A stretch of DNA of 64,000 nucleotides, taken from assembly GCA_021613375.1 (NCBI GenBank), contig CM038716.1, positions 13,992,274-14,056,273 on the forward strand. Reading direction: 5' to 3'. Below, one piece after another: positions 35,577-46,935 of the stretch (the first letter of the stretch is position 1; each line of letters opens with the position of its first letter). The stretch is from Megaleporinus macrocephalus (lineage: Eukaryota > Chordata > Actinopteri > Characiformes > Anostomidae). The notes under the pieces are model-generated. The model was not told the origin of the DNA. It worked only from the letters and a program-made list of their open reading frames with translations, and ran no database searches. The translations under genes were made by a program, and so were the position numbers.

Positions 35577-35937
35577 ACATTATATTCCCAAAAGTATTCG
35601 CTCCTCTGTCTTCACTCGCCTATGAAATTGGGTGGCGTCCCATCCATTCTTAATCCATAGGGTTTAATATGATGTCGGCCCAACCTTTGCAGCTATAACA
35701 GCTTCAACTTTTCTGGGAATTCTCTACACACGGTTTAGGAGAGTGTTTATGGGAATGTTTGACTGTTCTTCCAGAAGACCATCTGTGAGGTCAGACACTG
35801 ATGTTGGATGAGAAGGTCTGGCTCACAGTCTCCGATTCTAATTCATCCCAAAGTTGTTCTATCAGGTTGAGGTCAGGAGGTGCAGAACAGTCAAGTTCTT
35901 CCACACCAATCTCGCTCCTCCATGTCTGTATGGGCAC
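35577..35937 (+). mobile_element. 5' end of a DNA transposon with TA-flanked terminus
   Basis: It begins TACATTATATTCCCAAAAG, TATTCGCTC, continues CCATAGGGTTTAATATGA, CTTTGCAGCTATAACAGC, AGAAGACCATCTGTGAGG, CAAAGTTGTTCTATCAGG and TCAAGTTCTTCCACACC. This order is that of a very common fish Tc1-like element (antisense transposase). Sequence after about 35937 is unrelated, so only one terminus remains. Confidence 0.75.
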
Positions 35938-37155
35938 TTATTTCCTCATTATTGAGAAAGCTGAGACTGTTCTGAATATTTTGATATAAAATATGTGGGA
36001 ATTATGTTACATGCAAGTGCTTTCAAAGGCAAAATTAAGAAATTTTTCAAAAATCGAGATAATGCCCTTAGGGTTACGGCTTATAGTAATTTGGAAACAA
36101 CATCAAATTAAGACAATAGAATTTATTACACTAATAATGAATGAAGACTTTTGAGTGGTACTGTAAGTGCTAGTTCTGTTTTGGTGCTGTACTAGGTCTT
36201 CCAGGTAGTTGTTAGGAATTCCTTTAGAAATTCCTGGTTTTGCTTATTTTTCAATTTACATTTTCCTTCTAATATCCTCAGAAATATCTGTATAAAAATC
36301 AGCTTTTAAACATGTGGCTTCTGATTTTATCTATACGTGCCCAACAGTTCTACAACATGTGTTTATGCTGTTATTAGTGAGCCACCCATTACGTTGTTCA
36401 CCATTATGAGTTCCTGAGCACTGTTGACCGGATATTATTACTATAAAAGATGTCTTACCGAAAGGTGTCAAGTATTGAAGTACAAATAATTACTTCTATT
36501 TCATTTCAGCTTGTTTTCATTCATATACATTTACATTCCAGTAAAGATTATTGATAACATGTCTTTGAAGTTTGACTTCATTACAATACTTATAGACAAC
36601 TAGTCATCATATCTTCTGCTCCATGAAACACATGTTAATGTTCAGTAGTAACAGATATGCTTCTTTAATATATTTACATTGTACTAAACTACATTCATGT
36701 TTAATGGGTGTATATGAGCTGAAACAGGAAGCCTAGCGCATCCCAAACTTATCAACATTAACATTTTAATATAACATTATGATCATTATGGCTTTTAAAG
36801 AATGGGGTTTTTGGGGAGGTGGGCTAGTGCACTGTAGACCCCTTTTAATTTACTTTTATGCTTTAAGTAGTTCTGAAATCAGTACTTTTACACTTTTAAT
36901 GGAGTAAAAAGCTTCAGTTGATACTTCAACTTCTACAGAAGTATTTGTAAACTCTAGTACCTATGAGTAAGGAGTGGAGTACTTCTGAACTGATCTTACT
37001 CAACTCAAAAACTTACTTCGATTGAAAGAATCGTTTATTTAAACTTTAATTTAAATTTTTAGGTTGTTACATGAAGTAAATTCAACGAAGGACTTTCTCC
37101 AGTGACTGCAGTGATGACTGTAAATTATGTACGAAATCTTGCTTAAATCTTTCAT
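35938..37155. other. AT-rich unique DNA
   Basis: Mostly single-copy. At about 36990-37080 the phrase ACTCAACTCAAAAAC, GATTGAAAGAATCGTT, TTTAGGTTG is related to 16240-16300, an unclassified dispersed repeat. Confidence 0.35.
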
Positions 37156-37159
37156 GGCG

Positions 37160-37975
37160 TATGAATGTATTTATTAATTTTAATGAGGAGAATAGATACA
37201 TTGTCTCAATATGCTGCATTGTTCCAACTCCGGGGCGAAACATCTTCCCCCTCAGATGAGCAGAAAGCCATTAGTTTAAGGCGGCGTGCTTTCCATAATA
37301 AACCAGCGAGATGGATCTGGATTGAAAGTGAGGCCGAGTCGTCCGCGGAATATCAATGGCCTGAAATGTCAGATGTTTCAGCTTTAATCTCAGCGTTAGA
37401 ACAGCTTTAAAGGTGAGACGTAATATAATACTTTGCCGGACCTTTCTTTTAAGAGGGTTGGGGAATAAGTGAATGTCATTTCTCAATGAGCCAAGTCACG
37501 TCTCGGCCCGCTCGCTCCTCAGAGGGTCTGGGGAAAGCCGGGAATGATATTTCCCTCTCTCGTCCACAAACAGAGCGAAGAGGAGGATCGTGAATTATAA
37601 TTGGAAGAGAGAGGCTCCAGAAAGGAACCTGCTCTTCTTTGTGAGCGGCTTTTGCCTTCGCCATTATCTGGGCTGCGCTAAAGAGTCTGAAAGGCTACTT
37701 AACATTCTGCCCAGTCGAGCTGCAGCTGAGAAGATTGCAGGCGTTTGAGGTCCTCAGACTTATCTCGGCCGAATCGGCCGCGTTTGGGAAGAAAACGCCG
37801 GACTCACAGACGGCTGCCGAGAGGCCGAGAACACTCCTGGTTTCTAGACAACACTTCTGTCACCCCAAATCATTCGGCTGGGTAATAAATAAGCCATCAT
37901 TAGGACTGATTCACACAGAGAACCGGTCAGGACTCTCAGCAGGAGGTCAATACAACCAGAACACAACTCATTAAA
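37160..37975. other. Candidate conserved non-coding element cluster
   Basis: About 0.8 kb of GC-balanced, non-repetitive sequence sits in AT-rich surroundings. It contains GTGAATTATAATTGGAAG (homeodomain-type TAATTG), TTTATTAATTTTAATGAG and several CpG-containing stretches. Short frames occur on both strands, none recognisable. Texture resembles conserved regulatory DNA of a gene desert. Confidence 0.4.
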
Positions 37976-38064
37976 ATCTATATTAAATTAAAAAGAGTAC
38001 AAAGTCAACAGATCAAACACTGAAATTCAGAAATTGTGTTTTTTTTTTATTGTGCCCCAGCAAC

Positions 38065-38246
38065 ATGATCACCTACCTGTGTACAGGTAAACTGTCTAAC
38101 ACCACCTTCACCTACCTGTGTACAGGTAAACTGTAACACTACCTTCACCTACCTGTGTACAGGTAAACTGTAACACTACCTTCATTTACCTGTGTACAGA
38201 TAAACTGTAACACTACCTTCACCTACCTGTGTACAGGTAAACTCTG
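38065..38246 (+). repeat. 38-bp minisatellite, 5 copies, with paired E2-boxes
   Basis: The unit contains CACCTACCTGTGTACAGG, TAAACTGTAACACTACC. Each unit holds TACCTG, four bases, CAGGTA, an inverted pair of E2-box/ZEB-type sites that also forms a short hairpin. The fourth copy is changed in both halves (TTTACCTG and CAGATA). Confidence 0.9.
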
Positions 38247-38329
38247 GATAGGAAGATCTGTCCAATGTCAGTGAGATGTCAGTGTAAACTGTGATTCTAA
38301 GTAATTTGTTGACGTTTCATTTCAATAAT

Positions 38330-38625
38330 AATTAAATTCGTTTTATTCGATTTTAATCCCCAAAGAGCCTCCGAGCAACATCAATTACTGCCAGTCACTG
38401 TCGGCGCTGAGAGCAGAAGACAAAGGCAGTCGTTTCAGAGTAAATACCTTTCAGACTCCTCTTCCACGCAGGAGACGCTGAAGCAGATAACGAATGCAAA
38501 GTGATGCGCAAACAATTAAAGAAATAATTCCGTTAAATAACAGAATAAAAATAAACCCGCTAATGAATGCAAAGCAATGCAAATGCCTTCATGAGAACTG
38601 AAGACCGGGTGCGTTGTTTTCGTTC
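38330..38625. other. Candidate conserved non-coding element with POU octamer
   Basis: GC-balanced, single-copy. It contains a perfect ATGCAAAT octamer at 38576-38583, two related GAATGCAAAG words (near 38492 and 38564), ATCAATTACTGCC and CAAACAATTAAAG. This density of developmental transcription-factor words is typical of fish enhancers, but conservation has not been tested. Confidence 0.4.
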
Positions 38626-39314
38626 AGGACCCTGAAAAAGTCATTGAGCTCACGCGTATGTGTAACTGTGCACTATATTTGGACTAGCTCTCTTCAATAC
38701 TGAGAGAATACATAGCGCACGTCGTAGCCAATCAGCTCAGAGCAACAGAGAGACGATGATAACAGCTGCTACTTGACTAGACTTTCATATATGTTTGTGG
38801 TAGTTACCTCACAGGTGCATTAACTCAGTTTTTCTTTGATGTTCTACTTAGAAGGTATGTGTGTCTTTGGTCACCCAGACGTACACCCGGTTACACTCTT
38901 TGATCTGCTTCTAGAACAAAGCACTGATCCCGTTTTGATCGTTTTTGATAGTTTTGAAGCAACATAGACCAAATCAGCCTCAGTGTAAATAAGCTCCGCC
39001 CACATACTATTTAGTTAGCTATGTTTGTTGCTTGGAGATTGCTGGTATCTAACATTACCTGTACTAGCTCCTCTCTTTGATCTGGACATCAAACACAAAG
39101 TAGATGAAAGGTGCCTCTGTGAAACTTTCAGTTGAAGATGATCTGCTTCAACCAGCACACAGTGATCCACTCACACAGCATGGCTGCTACTTCCAGTCAC
39201 TGTTGGAGGTTGTGGTGCTAATAAAGGTGGAGCTGCTCGTCTCTTCAGTCTCTTCAGTGTTGAACGCTGAGCTGAAGCTGCTCCATGTTCTCCGAACGTT
39301 GGAGAAACTGTCCG
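38626..39314. other. Unique sequence, nothing recognised
   Basis: Single-copy. A 96-codon plus-strand frame (39104-39394) runs into the dispersed repeat at 39315; its residues are leucine-rich but show no domain. Confidence 0.3.
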
Positions 39315-39465
39315 TTCAACTTAACAATATTAATGTACTCAGTTCTTCTTTCAAAATAGTAGAACATACTGAAACATTTGAAGTAATGAAATAAAACTTT
39401 AGTTTTTAAGCATCAGTACACAAACTCTCTACACACAAACGAATTACGGGTGAACAGTGCACTAC
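39315..39465 (+). mobile_element. Second copy of the 34.9-35.06 kb element end
   Basis: AATGTACTCAGTTCTTC, TTTCAAAATAGTAGAAC, AAGTAATGAAATAAAAC and ATTACGGGTGAACAGTGCA align with 34960-35065, with a roughly 40-base insertion between the last two blocks. Confidence 0.75.
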
Positions 39466-39904
39466 TTGTAGTCTATAACACTGCTCAGATAAGTTCCTAC
39501 AGTCTGGAGGACCAGTCAAGCAGGAGAAAGCTGTGTTAACCTCCTGGCTTTGAAAGTGCCATTCCATGCTCTTGCAGTTCTTTTCACTCTGTCATGGTGA
39601 TGTTATCTCCTGGAAATTTGTACCCCCCACCCTCCCAGCCCCTAACATAATAACCTTCAGTCAAGCATTAGGCCATCATGAGCTGCATCGGTGCGTCTTG
39701 GCATAGCTTCTAGGTCTCTGTACCTGTACTTAAGAGATCTCTTCTAAACGATATTTCCTTAGTTGATGATGATGGAGAGCTCTGACTACCGCATCCAGCA
39801 TCTCAAGTAGGTGTTCAACTGGGTTGTAGCATGCAAATCATATCATTTCATTGCATACAAATCCATTCCGTAAGCCCTCGTCCCCCGTGGAAGAGGAACT
39901 CTGG
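39466..39904. other. Unique sequence leading into the 0.5 kb array
   Basis: A short C-rich stretch lies at 39620-39650 (CCCCCCACCCTCCC). The rest is single-copy with no gene. Confidence 0.3.
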
Positions 39905-41640
39905 ACGGAAATGTCAGTATCTCCAGCATTGACCTGCTAAAGGAATCGATTGGGTTTTCCTTGCATTGAATATAGTCTTTCAACCAGAGTTCCCAACTAT
40001 TCCCGTGATCTAAATGTAGAAATTGCTCATCCGGTTGAAACACTAGCCAGTCGAGGAAGGACTGGAGCTCCTGCCATCTGTTTCATAATAACAACCCTCC
40101 TTTGACACTTCTGTCCTGATGGGAGTTGCCTCCTCTAGGTGCCTCCATCCACGAAGCTGGAGTCAATAAACATACAAAGTACAATGTAATGTAAACATGA
40201 CCTAATTAGATTTTATTCAACCTCTAGATAAAGTATGTTTATCTATATTTTCTCCCTAAGTGATTAAAAAGATTGCATAAAGTTTGAGTTTTACATTACA
40301 TTTACATCACGTCTTACTTTGTATGTTTATTGGCTCCTGCCTTGTGGAGGGAGGCACCTGGAGGAGGCACCTCCCATCAGGCTAGAAATGTCAGTATATC
40401 CAGCATTGACCTTCCAATGGAATCGATTGGGTTTTTCCTTGTTTTTCCATGCAATTCCCAACTATTTACAAGATCTAAATGTAGAAATTGCTTATCAAGT
40501 TGAAACACCAGCATGTTGAGGAAGGACTAGAGCTCCTTCCATCCATTTCCCAATAAAGACCCTCCTTTCGAGATTTTTTCAATCTGCAAATGTGCGAATA
40601 CAGACATCGGTACTAGAAATTAAGTAAGCCGGGTTTAACGGGATATACTGACATTTCTGTCCTGATGGGAGTTGCCTCCTCCCAGTGTCTTCATCCACGG
40701 GGCAGGAGTCAATGTGTACAATGTGATGTAAACATGACCTAATTAGATTTTATTCAACCTCCAAATAAAATATGTTTATCTATATTTCACCCTCTAAGTG
40801 ATTAAAAAGATAAACACAGCATAAAGTTTGAGTTTTACATTACATTTACATCACATCTTACTTTGTATGTTTATTAGCTCCTGCCCTGTAGAGGGAGGCA
40901 CCTGGAGGAGGCAACTCCCATCAGACTAAAAATGTCAGTATATCCAGCATTGACCTTCCAATGGAATCAATTGGGTTTTCCTTGTGTTTCCTTGCAATTC
41001 ACAACTATTTACAAGATCTAAATGTAGAAATTGCTTACCTGGTTGAAACACCAGCATGTTGAGGAAGGACTAGAGCTCCTTCCATCCATTTCACAATAAC
41101 GACCCTCCTTTAAGACAGCGTTACTGGAAATTAAGTAAGCAGGGTTTAATGGGATATACTGACATTTCTGTCCTGATGGGAGTTGCCTCCTCTAGGTGCC
41201 TCCATCCACAGAGCAGGAGTCAATAAACATACAAAGTACAATGTGATGTAAACATGACCTAATAAGATTTTATTCAACCTCTAGATAAAGTATGTTTATC
41301 TATATTTTCTTCTTAAATGATTAAAAAGATAGCATAAAGTTTAGGTTTTACATTTCATTTACATCACGTCTTACTTTGCAAGTTTATTGGCCTGTGGAGG
41401 GAGGCTCCTGGAAGAAGCAAAGTAGTATATCCTGCATTGACCTTCCAATGGAATCCAATGGGTTTTCCTTGTGTTTCCATGCAATTCCCAACTATTTACA
41501 TGATCTAAATGCAGAAATTGCTTACCCGGTTAAAACACTAGCCAATTGAGGAAGGACTGAAGCTCCTGCCATCCATTTCCCAATGAAGACCCTTCTTTCG
41601 AGATTTTTTCAATCTGCAAATGTACGAAAACAGACCCGGT
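39905..41640. repeat. Tandem array of ~0.5 kb units, each with inverted arms
   Basis: Units start at about 39909, 40386, 40930 and 41420 with AAATGTCAGTATATCC or a variant, followed by AGCATTGACCTTCCAATGG and TAGAAATTGCTTACC. Within each of the first three units TCCTGATGGGAGTTGCC, then GGTGCCTCCATCCAC, then AATAAACATACAAAGTA is followed about 130 bp later by its reverse complement (TACTTTGTATGTTTATT, GGAGGGAGGCACCTGG, GGCAACTCCCATCAG). Each unit thus carries a hairpin with arms near 100 bp. The fourth unit lacks it. Confidence 0.9.
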
Positions 41641-42470
41641 TGAAACACTAGCCAGTTTCAGGGTCATGTTGGTCTTTATCTCTTGATACTTTGATCCAAA
41701 GTCACACCCGCTTGTGCAGAACGATGTGCAGTGGTGTTTCTCCACACCATATTGTTTGGCTGTAGTTCTTCCTTTACATATATTCCACTAAGCTACACAC
41801 AACTCTAAGCCAGCCACTTTGAAGGGAAGGTCTCTTGTACTATCATATCTTACATAACAGTAACCTGATCATGGATTTGGGCTTCTTTACAGATCTCCGA
41901 CAACTACCATTGCTGTTGCTGTTTAGTCCTAGAGTTGGCTCAATCAGTGTCCAAGAGACCACTGACTCACCTGAAGTCTGGTGTAAGAAACGTTATGCAA
42001 CCTTAAAGGTTATCGCTGAGGGTGTTAAAGCAGCGATTGAGTTGAGAGAAGCTGTGCGAAGCGGACCAGTCAGTTACTGGGGCTGTTGGAGGGCATATTT
42101 AGTCGTAAGATGGCTTTCGGGTCTCGGTTTGAATGGGCGAACATCAACAGTGCTGCATTATCTGCTAGACAGCAGGAGAGGAGACATGGCGCCGACTCAG
42201 GTGAGTCATGGAAAGAAGGTGGCGTCCAAGAATCTGGATTATGTTGGCTCTCTTGTTGGTGCTCACAGAGAAATTCATCTCTGGAGCTGTCAGGTTAGCT
42301 GAGTAACACGTCGACTTGCCCAAGATTTTCGCTTTTTTTAAGTGAAATGTATGTATGAAGTGACATTGTGTGATTATACATCCAGAGAGATCAATACAAC
42401 ACATCCATATGGATTAGTCAACCATCGACTCTTTGTCTGCTGTAATGAGTTAGATTAATTACACCTTTCA
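41641..42470. other. Unassigned region with a 155-codon frame
   Basis: A plus-strand frame runs from 41835 to 42302, the longest non-repeat frame in the window. Its predicted product has no signal or domain I recognise, and an alternative frame (42086-42298) is also open, which argues for chance. 42090-42300 is GC-balanced and contains CAGGTGAGTCATGG near 42198, a good splice-donor word. It may be an exon of an unknown transcript or part of a mobile element; I lean to neither. Confidence 0.2.
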
Positions 42471-43335
42471 GGCCGGAGGAAAAACTCCTCAACCCGCGCC
42501 TTCAATTTGCTTCCGTGCAACCGAGGATGTTAACTGATTGATTTCCGCCGCTCCCTCGCGGCTCGCTAAGGAGAAAGTGCGGATTTTGACATGGCAAGGG
42601 AATCGCAGTAATAAGATCCGTCCCCCAGCCGTCTCCTTCAGCTCCTTGCCTACAGCGCTGGTGGGCAGCATTACAATGGGTTTATAAATACACTTAAAGG
42701 CCATCATGGCCAGGAATTGACTTCTCAGGGCGGCGTATATATATATTCTGTGGCAGCGTTCGAATTCCGGCGATAGCATTCAAATGGAAATTTGGAGTTT
42801 TCTATCAATGAAGTGCCTGGAAAACGAGAAGCTCAGTCACTTCAGGTCGTGATTTAATTTTCATGATAAGCAGAGCGTATTGCTTTTATTTCCAAATGAG
42901 ATACATTAGCCGTTTTGCCACTTGCTGTTCTAGATGGCGGCACAGGGAAGCGGTGAATGGAACCGAAGGCATTTGGTTTAATAGGCGCGAGCACATTTCG
43001 TGAGACGTAGTAAACAAAACCGCACTTGACGCTGAGAAAACTGTGAAACGTGGAGTTGCCGTTCGCTGTCGTGGCCTATTTCCCTCACATCCTACAGGCT
43101 GGGTCATATCAAGCAAATGTCCTGCCCACTCGAATAAACGTTCCCACTCACTCAGGCATCAGACGCATTCGGGGCTGCAGGTCGCATTTCTTGGCCGAAT
43201 ACGTCACCAGTGATGTTGCGCTTCAGAAGAACATCTTTTGGCTGAATTCCGAGGACGAGCTGATGTCCCTGAGGATAGTTCAGCTTTTGCAGGCAGCTGG
43301 ATTCAGAAAGTCTAAGCTAGTCTTCAACAGTCTGG
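42471..43335. other. Candidate conserved non-coding element cluster
   Basis: About 0.85 kb of GC-balanced, non-repetitive sequence includes TGATTGAT (PBX/HOX-like) at 42535-42542, AGATGGCGGC (YY1-like) at 42932-42941, GGGTTTATAAATAC and ATTTTCATGATAAG. Frames on both strands are short. It lies immediately left of a tandem array yet is not itself repeated. Confidence 0.4.
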
Positions 43336-43339
43336 GCAG

Positions 43340-44970
43340 TTGACAAGCTGGACGTACCATATGCTGGTCAACGAGCTGGTTAGATCAGCTTAGCTAGTCG
43401 GCAAGAAAAGGATATGATTGATGCTGTCGCTGGTCTAACAGCATGATGAACTTGGTTGAGCTTGTCAGTTAGCTTTGCTTGGTTATGTTGTATCCTGGGT
43501 TGACTGGTTTGGGTTGGTTCAGTTATGTTGGTAGACCAGTTTAATTATTCTGCTCATGATGGCTGACCAACTTTCTAATAATGATTAACATTCAGGTTTA
43601 CCAGCATGCTTGCCCTGGTCATGCTGGTCACCCTGCTTGGTAAACTGGTCATGCTTGTCAAGCTGCTTGTCTTGGTTATGTTGTATATTGTGGTCAAACG
43701 GTTTGGCCATGCTGGCCAACCAGTTTAATCATTTTAGTTACCCTGGTTGACCAGATTTATCTTTCTGGTCATATGGCTGACCAGCTTAATAATAATGATT
43801 GAAATGCAAGTTTACCAGCTTGCTTGAGCTGGTCATACTGGTAACCCTGCTTGGTAAACTGGTCATGCTTATCAAGCAGCTGGTCTTGGTTATGTTGTAT
43901 ATTCTAGTTTTGGCCATGCTGGTTGACCAGATTGATCTTTCTGGTCATGATGTCTGACCAACTTTGTAATACAGCTTGGTAAGCTAGATGTGCAGGTTTG
44001 CTAGCTTGCTAGTGCTGGTCATGCTGGTCACCCAGCTCGGTAAACTGGTCATGCTTGTCAAGCAGCTGGTCTTGGTTATGTTGTATATTCTAGAATCGGT
44101 TTGGCCATACTGGCCAACCAGTTTAATAATTTCAGTTACCCTGGTTGACCAGATTGATCTTTCTGGTCATGATGGCTGACAAGCTTGATAATAATGATTG
44201 AAATGCAGGTTTACCAGCTTGCTTGTGCTGGTCATACTGGTAACCCTGCTTGGTAAACTGGTCATGCTTATCATGCTAGTCTTGGTTATGTTGTATATTC
44301 TAGTCAATCGGTTTGGCCATGCTGGCCAACCAGCTTAATCATTTCAGTTACCCTGGATGACCAGATTGATCTTTCTGGTCATGATGGCTGACCAACTTTT
44401 GTAATACTGAGCAGCTTTGTAAGCTAGACGTGCAGGTTTACTAGCTTGCTTGTGCTGGTCATGCCGGTCACCCAGCTTGGTAAACTGGTCATGCTTGTCA
44501 AGCAGCTGGTCTTAGTTATGTTGTACATTCTAGAATCGGTTTGGCCATGCTGGCCAACCAGTTTAGTCATTTCAATTACCCTGGTTGACCACATTGATCT
44601 TTCTGGTTGAGCAGCTTTGTAGGCGAGACATGCAGGTTTGCTAGCTTGCTTGTGCTGGTCATGCCGGTCACCCAGTTTGGTTAACTAGTCTTGCTTGTCA
44701 AGCAGTTTCTCTTGGTTATTTTGTATATTGTGGTCAAACGGTTTGGCCATGCTGGCCAACCAGTTTAGTCATTTCAATTACCCTAGTTGACCACATGGAT
44801 CTTTCTGGTCATGATGGCTGACCAGCTTTATAATAGTGATTGAAATGCAGGTTTACCAGCTTGCATGTGCTGGTCACACCGGTCACCCCGCTTGGCAAAC
44901 TGGTCATGCTTGTCAAGCAGCTTGATCAAGTTAGACAGGAATCTATCATATGTTATAGTTATATCAATAG
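43340..44970 (+). repeat. ~215-bp satellite-like array rich in CTGGTC/GACCAG, about 7 copies
   Basis: Recurring landmarks are AAACTGGTCATGCTTGTC, TGGTTATGTTGTATATTC, GGTTTGGCCATGCTGGCC, AACCAGTTTAATCATTTC, GACCAGATTGATCTTTC, CATGATGGCTGACCAGC and TGAAATGCAGGTTTACC. AAACTGGTCATGCTT-type words fall at about 43631, 43856, 44042, 44255, 44481 and 44898, spacing 186 to 226 bp. The two ends are decayed. Confidence 0.9.
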
Positions 44971-46039
44971 CCATGTATACATGCAGGCTGAATCTTCCAA
45001 GAGTAGACTTCAATTGGAATGAACTAGTCTGATTGAGGCTATTCCCAATTGTAACTGTATCTGATTGACCGAGGTAGGTAATCCTATAAATAATCTATTA
45101 AATAGAACAATATTGGCCACCTAATCACCGGTACGTGATTATATTCCAAATAAACAACAGGAACAATTAAACTAATTAAAAACGGATTTAAGTTCCTCAA
45201 ATCTACATGTTCCAAATCTAAAATCTAGATGGTGGTCCACTGACCCCATTTTGTCTGCTCTAGTTATTAAGAACATACTATTATATCATTATAGCCAACG
45301 CTAAACAGCAGAGCTCAACAAAGCATCAGTTTTTGGGGCTAGTTTAAGTTGAACTCCAAGACGTAAAGCCTGAGCCTGTTGGTAGGCCTGTGTGCTTGTC
45401 GTGGCTTTGGCTGTTCATATTCTGGCTGTTAGCCTCGCGACTGTACAGATACGAGCCCATTCAAATTCAGTTCACGCCTTTGATTTGTGGTCGGAATAAC
45501 TGACCAATCTGAAATGGATTGTGTTTCTGTATCTCGCAGAAAGCCTTGATTTATTACCGCGGGCTTCTTTCCAGCTTCTCCAGCTCGGCACAGCTGCATT
45601 CATTCCCTTCCACTTTATATTTTATACTCTTTTTTTATTTCTGGAGGAAATCAAGTCACTCGCCCGGCGTCTCCTACGGTTATCTGAAGCCAGTGGAGTT
45701 GTTTCGAGTGCTTTATTGGCAATATTTCATAGTGGGAATCAGATTTAGTATTGTTTCTTTCTTGTCTCGTTCAGCCGACATATATAGTTCAGCGGTTCCA
45801 TATTTGAGCATAAGATTTTTTTGGGTCCAGCGTCTTTTTACCTGACATTTTTATATATAAGAGCATTTTCATTGCGGCCCCACGTCGCCATTCCTGTTTA
45901 CTGCCCCACATAATCAGGTTGACTTTCATTAAATGCTGAGGTTACAGGGCTACAGTGAAAAACACCAGCTATCCACCAGCTGTTTTAAACACAGGGGCCC
46001 CCATGTGGGGCCACCCTGACCCTGTCACTGGGACGTTTA
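44971..46039. other. Unique sequence, with a possible conserved non-coding element
   Basis: 45380-45910 is GC-balanced and single-copy with overlapping short frames, typical of non-coding sequence. It contains TTATTGGCAATATTTC and GCGGGCTTCTTTCC. Nothing else is recognised. Confidence 0.3.
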
Positions 46040-46200
46040 GTGTTTAGATTCAAGATTTAAGAGTACTGTACAATGAAATTCTTACTTTGCTTTCCATTCA
46101 CCAATAGATAATGATAAAAAATAACATAAACATATACAAACAATATAAATAACAATAAAAAATTGAAGTAAATCAAATTAGAATTACATTTTTTTTAAAA
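46040..46200. mobile_element. A-rich retroposon tail of the GTACAATGAAATTCTTA type
   Basis: GATTCAAGATTTAAGAG, TACTGTACAATGAAATTC, TTACTTTGC and a following AATAACATAAAC/AATATAAATAAC run resemble a dispersed fish repeat with TTTATTGTC and ATGAAATTCTTA words. The body is short and the family is not certain. Confidence 0.45.
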
Positions 46201-46565
46201 GTTACATGTTTTAAGATGTTGCCATAAACATCTGTAGCCAAGAGTCCAAGTATGATGGTGGGCAGGTTGGCCATTCCCCAACTCTGAGCTCCCAAAAGCC
46301 CTTAGGTAGAACAAAGCACCATGTTTTATAACTTTAAATGTGTCTATGTTATGAAATACAGGGTTGTATGCTAAATCATATTTGAGTGCAAAATCAGTTA
46401 TTTGGATGAAATTTGGTCCCCAAAACTCCAAAAAGTCATAATTTTTTGGGGATTCTACAACAAACAGCAGCTCAAACTAACTTGTACTGTATGTTTACAG
46501 GCAGTTGTTGAATATAGAGATACTGACTATGAATCCTGTATTCATAGTACTGTATACATGCATTC
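46201..46565. other. Unique sequence
   Basis: Single-copy. A minus-strand 78-codon frame at 46195-46431 shows no recognisable domain. Confidence 0.3.
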
Positions 46566-46935
46566 ATAAGGCATTACATTAATCTTTATCCATCCATCCA
46601 TTATCTATCGTTTATTCTGGGGATCCGGGTCGTGAGGGCAGCAGTCTAAGCAGAGAAACCCAGACTTCCCTCTCCCCAGCCACCTCTAGCCCCTCCGGGG
46701 GAATACCGAGGCGTTCCCAGGCCAGCTGAGAGATATAATCCCTCCAGCTTGTCCTAGGTCTTCCCCAGGGTCTCCTTTCGGTCGGACATGTCTGGTACAC
46801 CTCCACAGGGAGGTGTTCAGAAGACATCTCAACCAGATGCCCGAACCACCTCAGCTGGTTCCTCTCGATGTGGAGGAGTAGCGGCTCGACTCTGAGCCTC
46901 CCCCGTATAGTCGAGCTCCTCACCCTATCAGAGTG
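46566..46935 (-). mobile_element. RTE-type (Rex3-like) LINE, ORF C-terminus and GATG tail
   Basis: On the minus strand a 103-codon frame (46612-46923) contains LRWFGHLVEM, RRPWGRPRTSWRDYI and LAWERLGIPPE, and ends LLRLLPSRPGSPE, a signature of the C-terminal end of a very abundant fish non-LTR retrotransposon protein. Just downstream on that strand is ATGGATGGATGG, the GATG-type tail known for Rex3/RTE elements. Everything upstream (reverse transcriptase, endonuclease) is missing, so the insertion is 5'-truncated and dead. Confidence 0.8.

Noticed and set aside
41835..42302. 155-codon plus-strand frame as a coding gene
   Set aside because: No recognisable domain, an alternative overlapping frame is also open, and no promoter or splice context is convincing. 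Kept only as an unassigned region.
43340..44970. Centromeric or telomeric satellite
   Set aside because: There is no TTAGGG repeat, and the array is short and flanked by unique sequence on both sides.
46612..46923. Minus-strand 103-codon frame as a host gene
   Set aside because: The residues match the C-terminal end of a fish LINE protein, followed by a GATG-type tail. It is a 5'-truncated retrotransposon.
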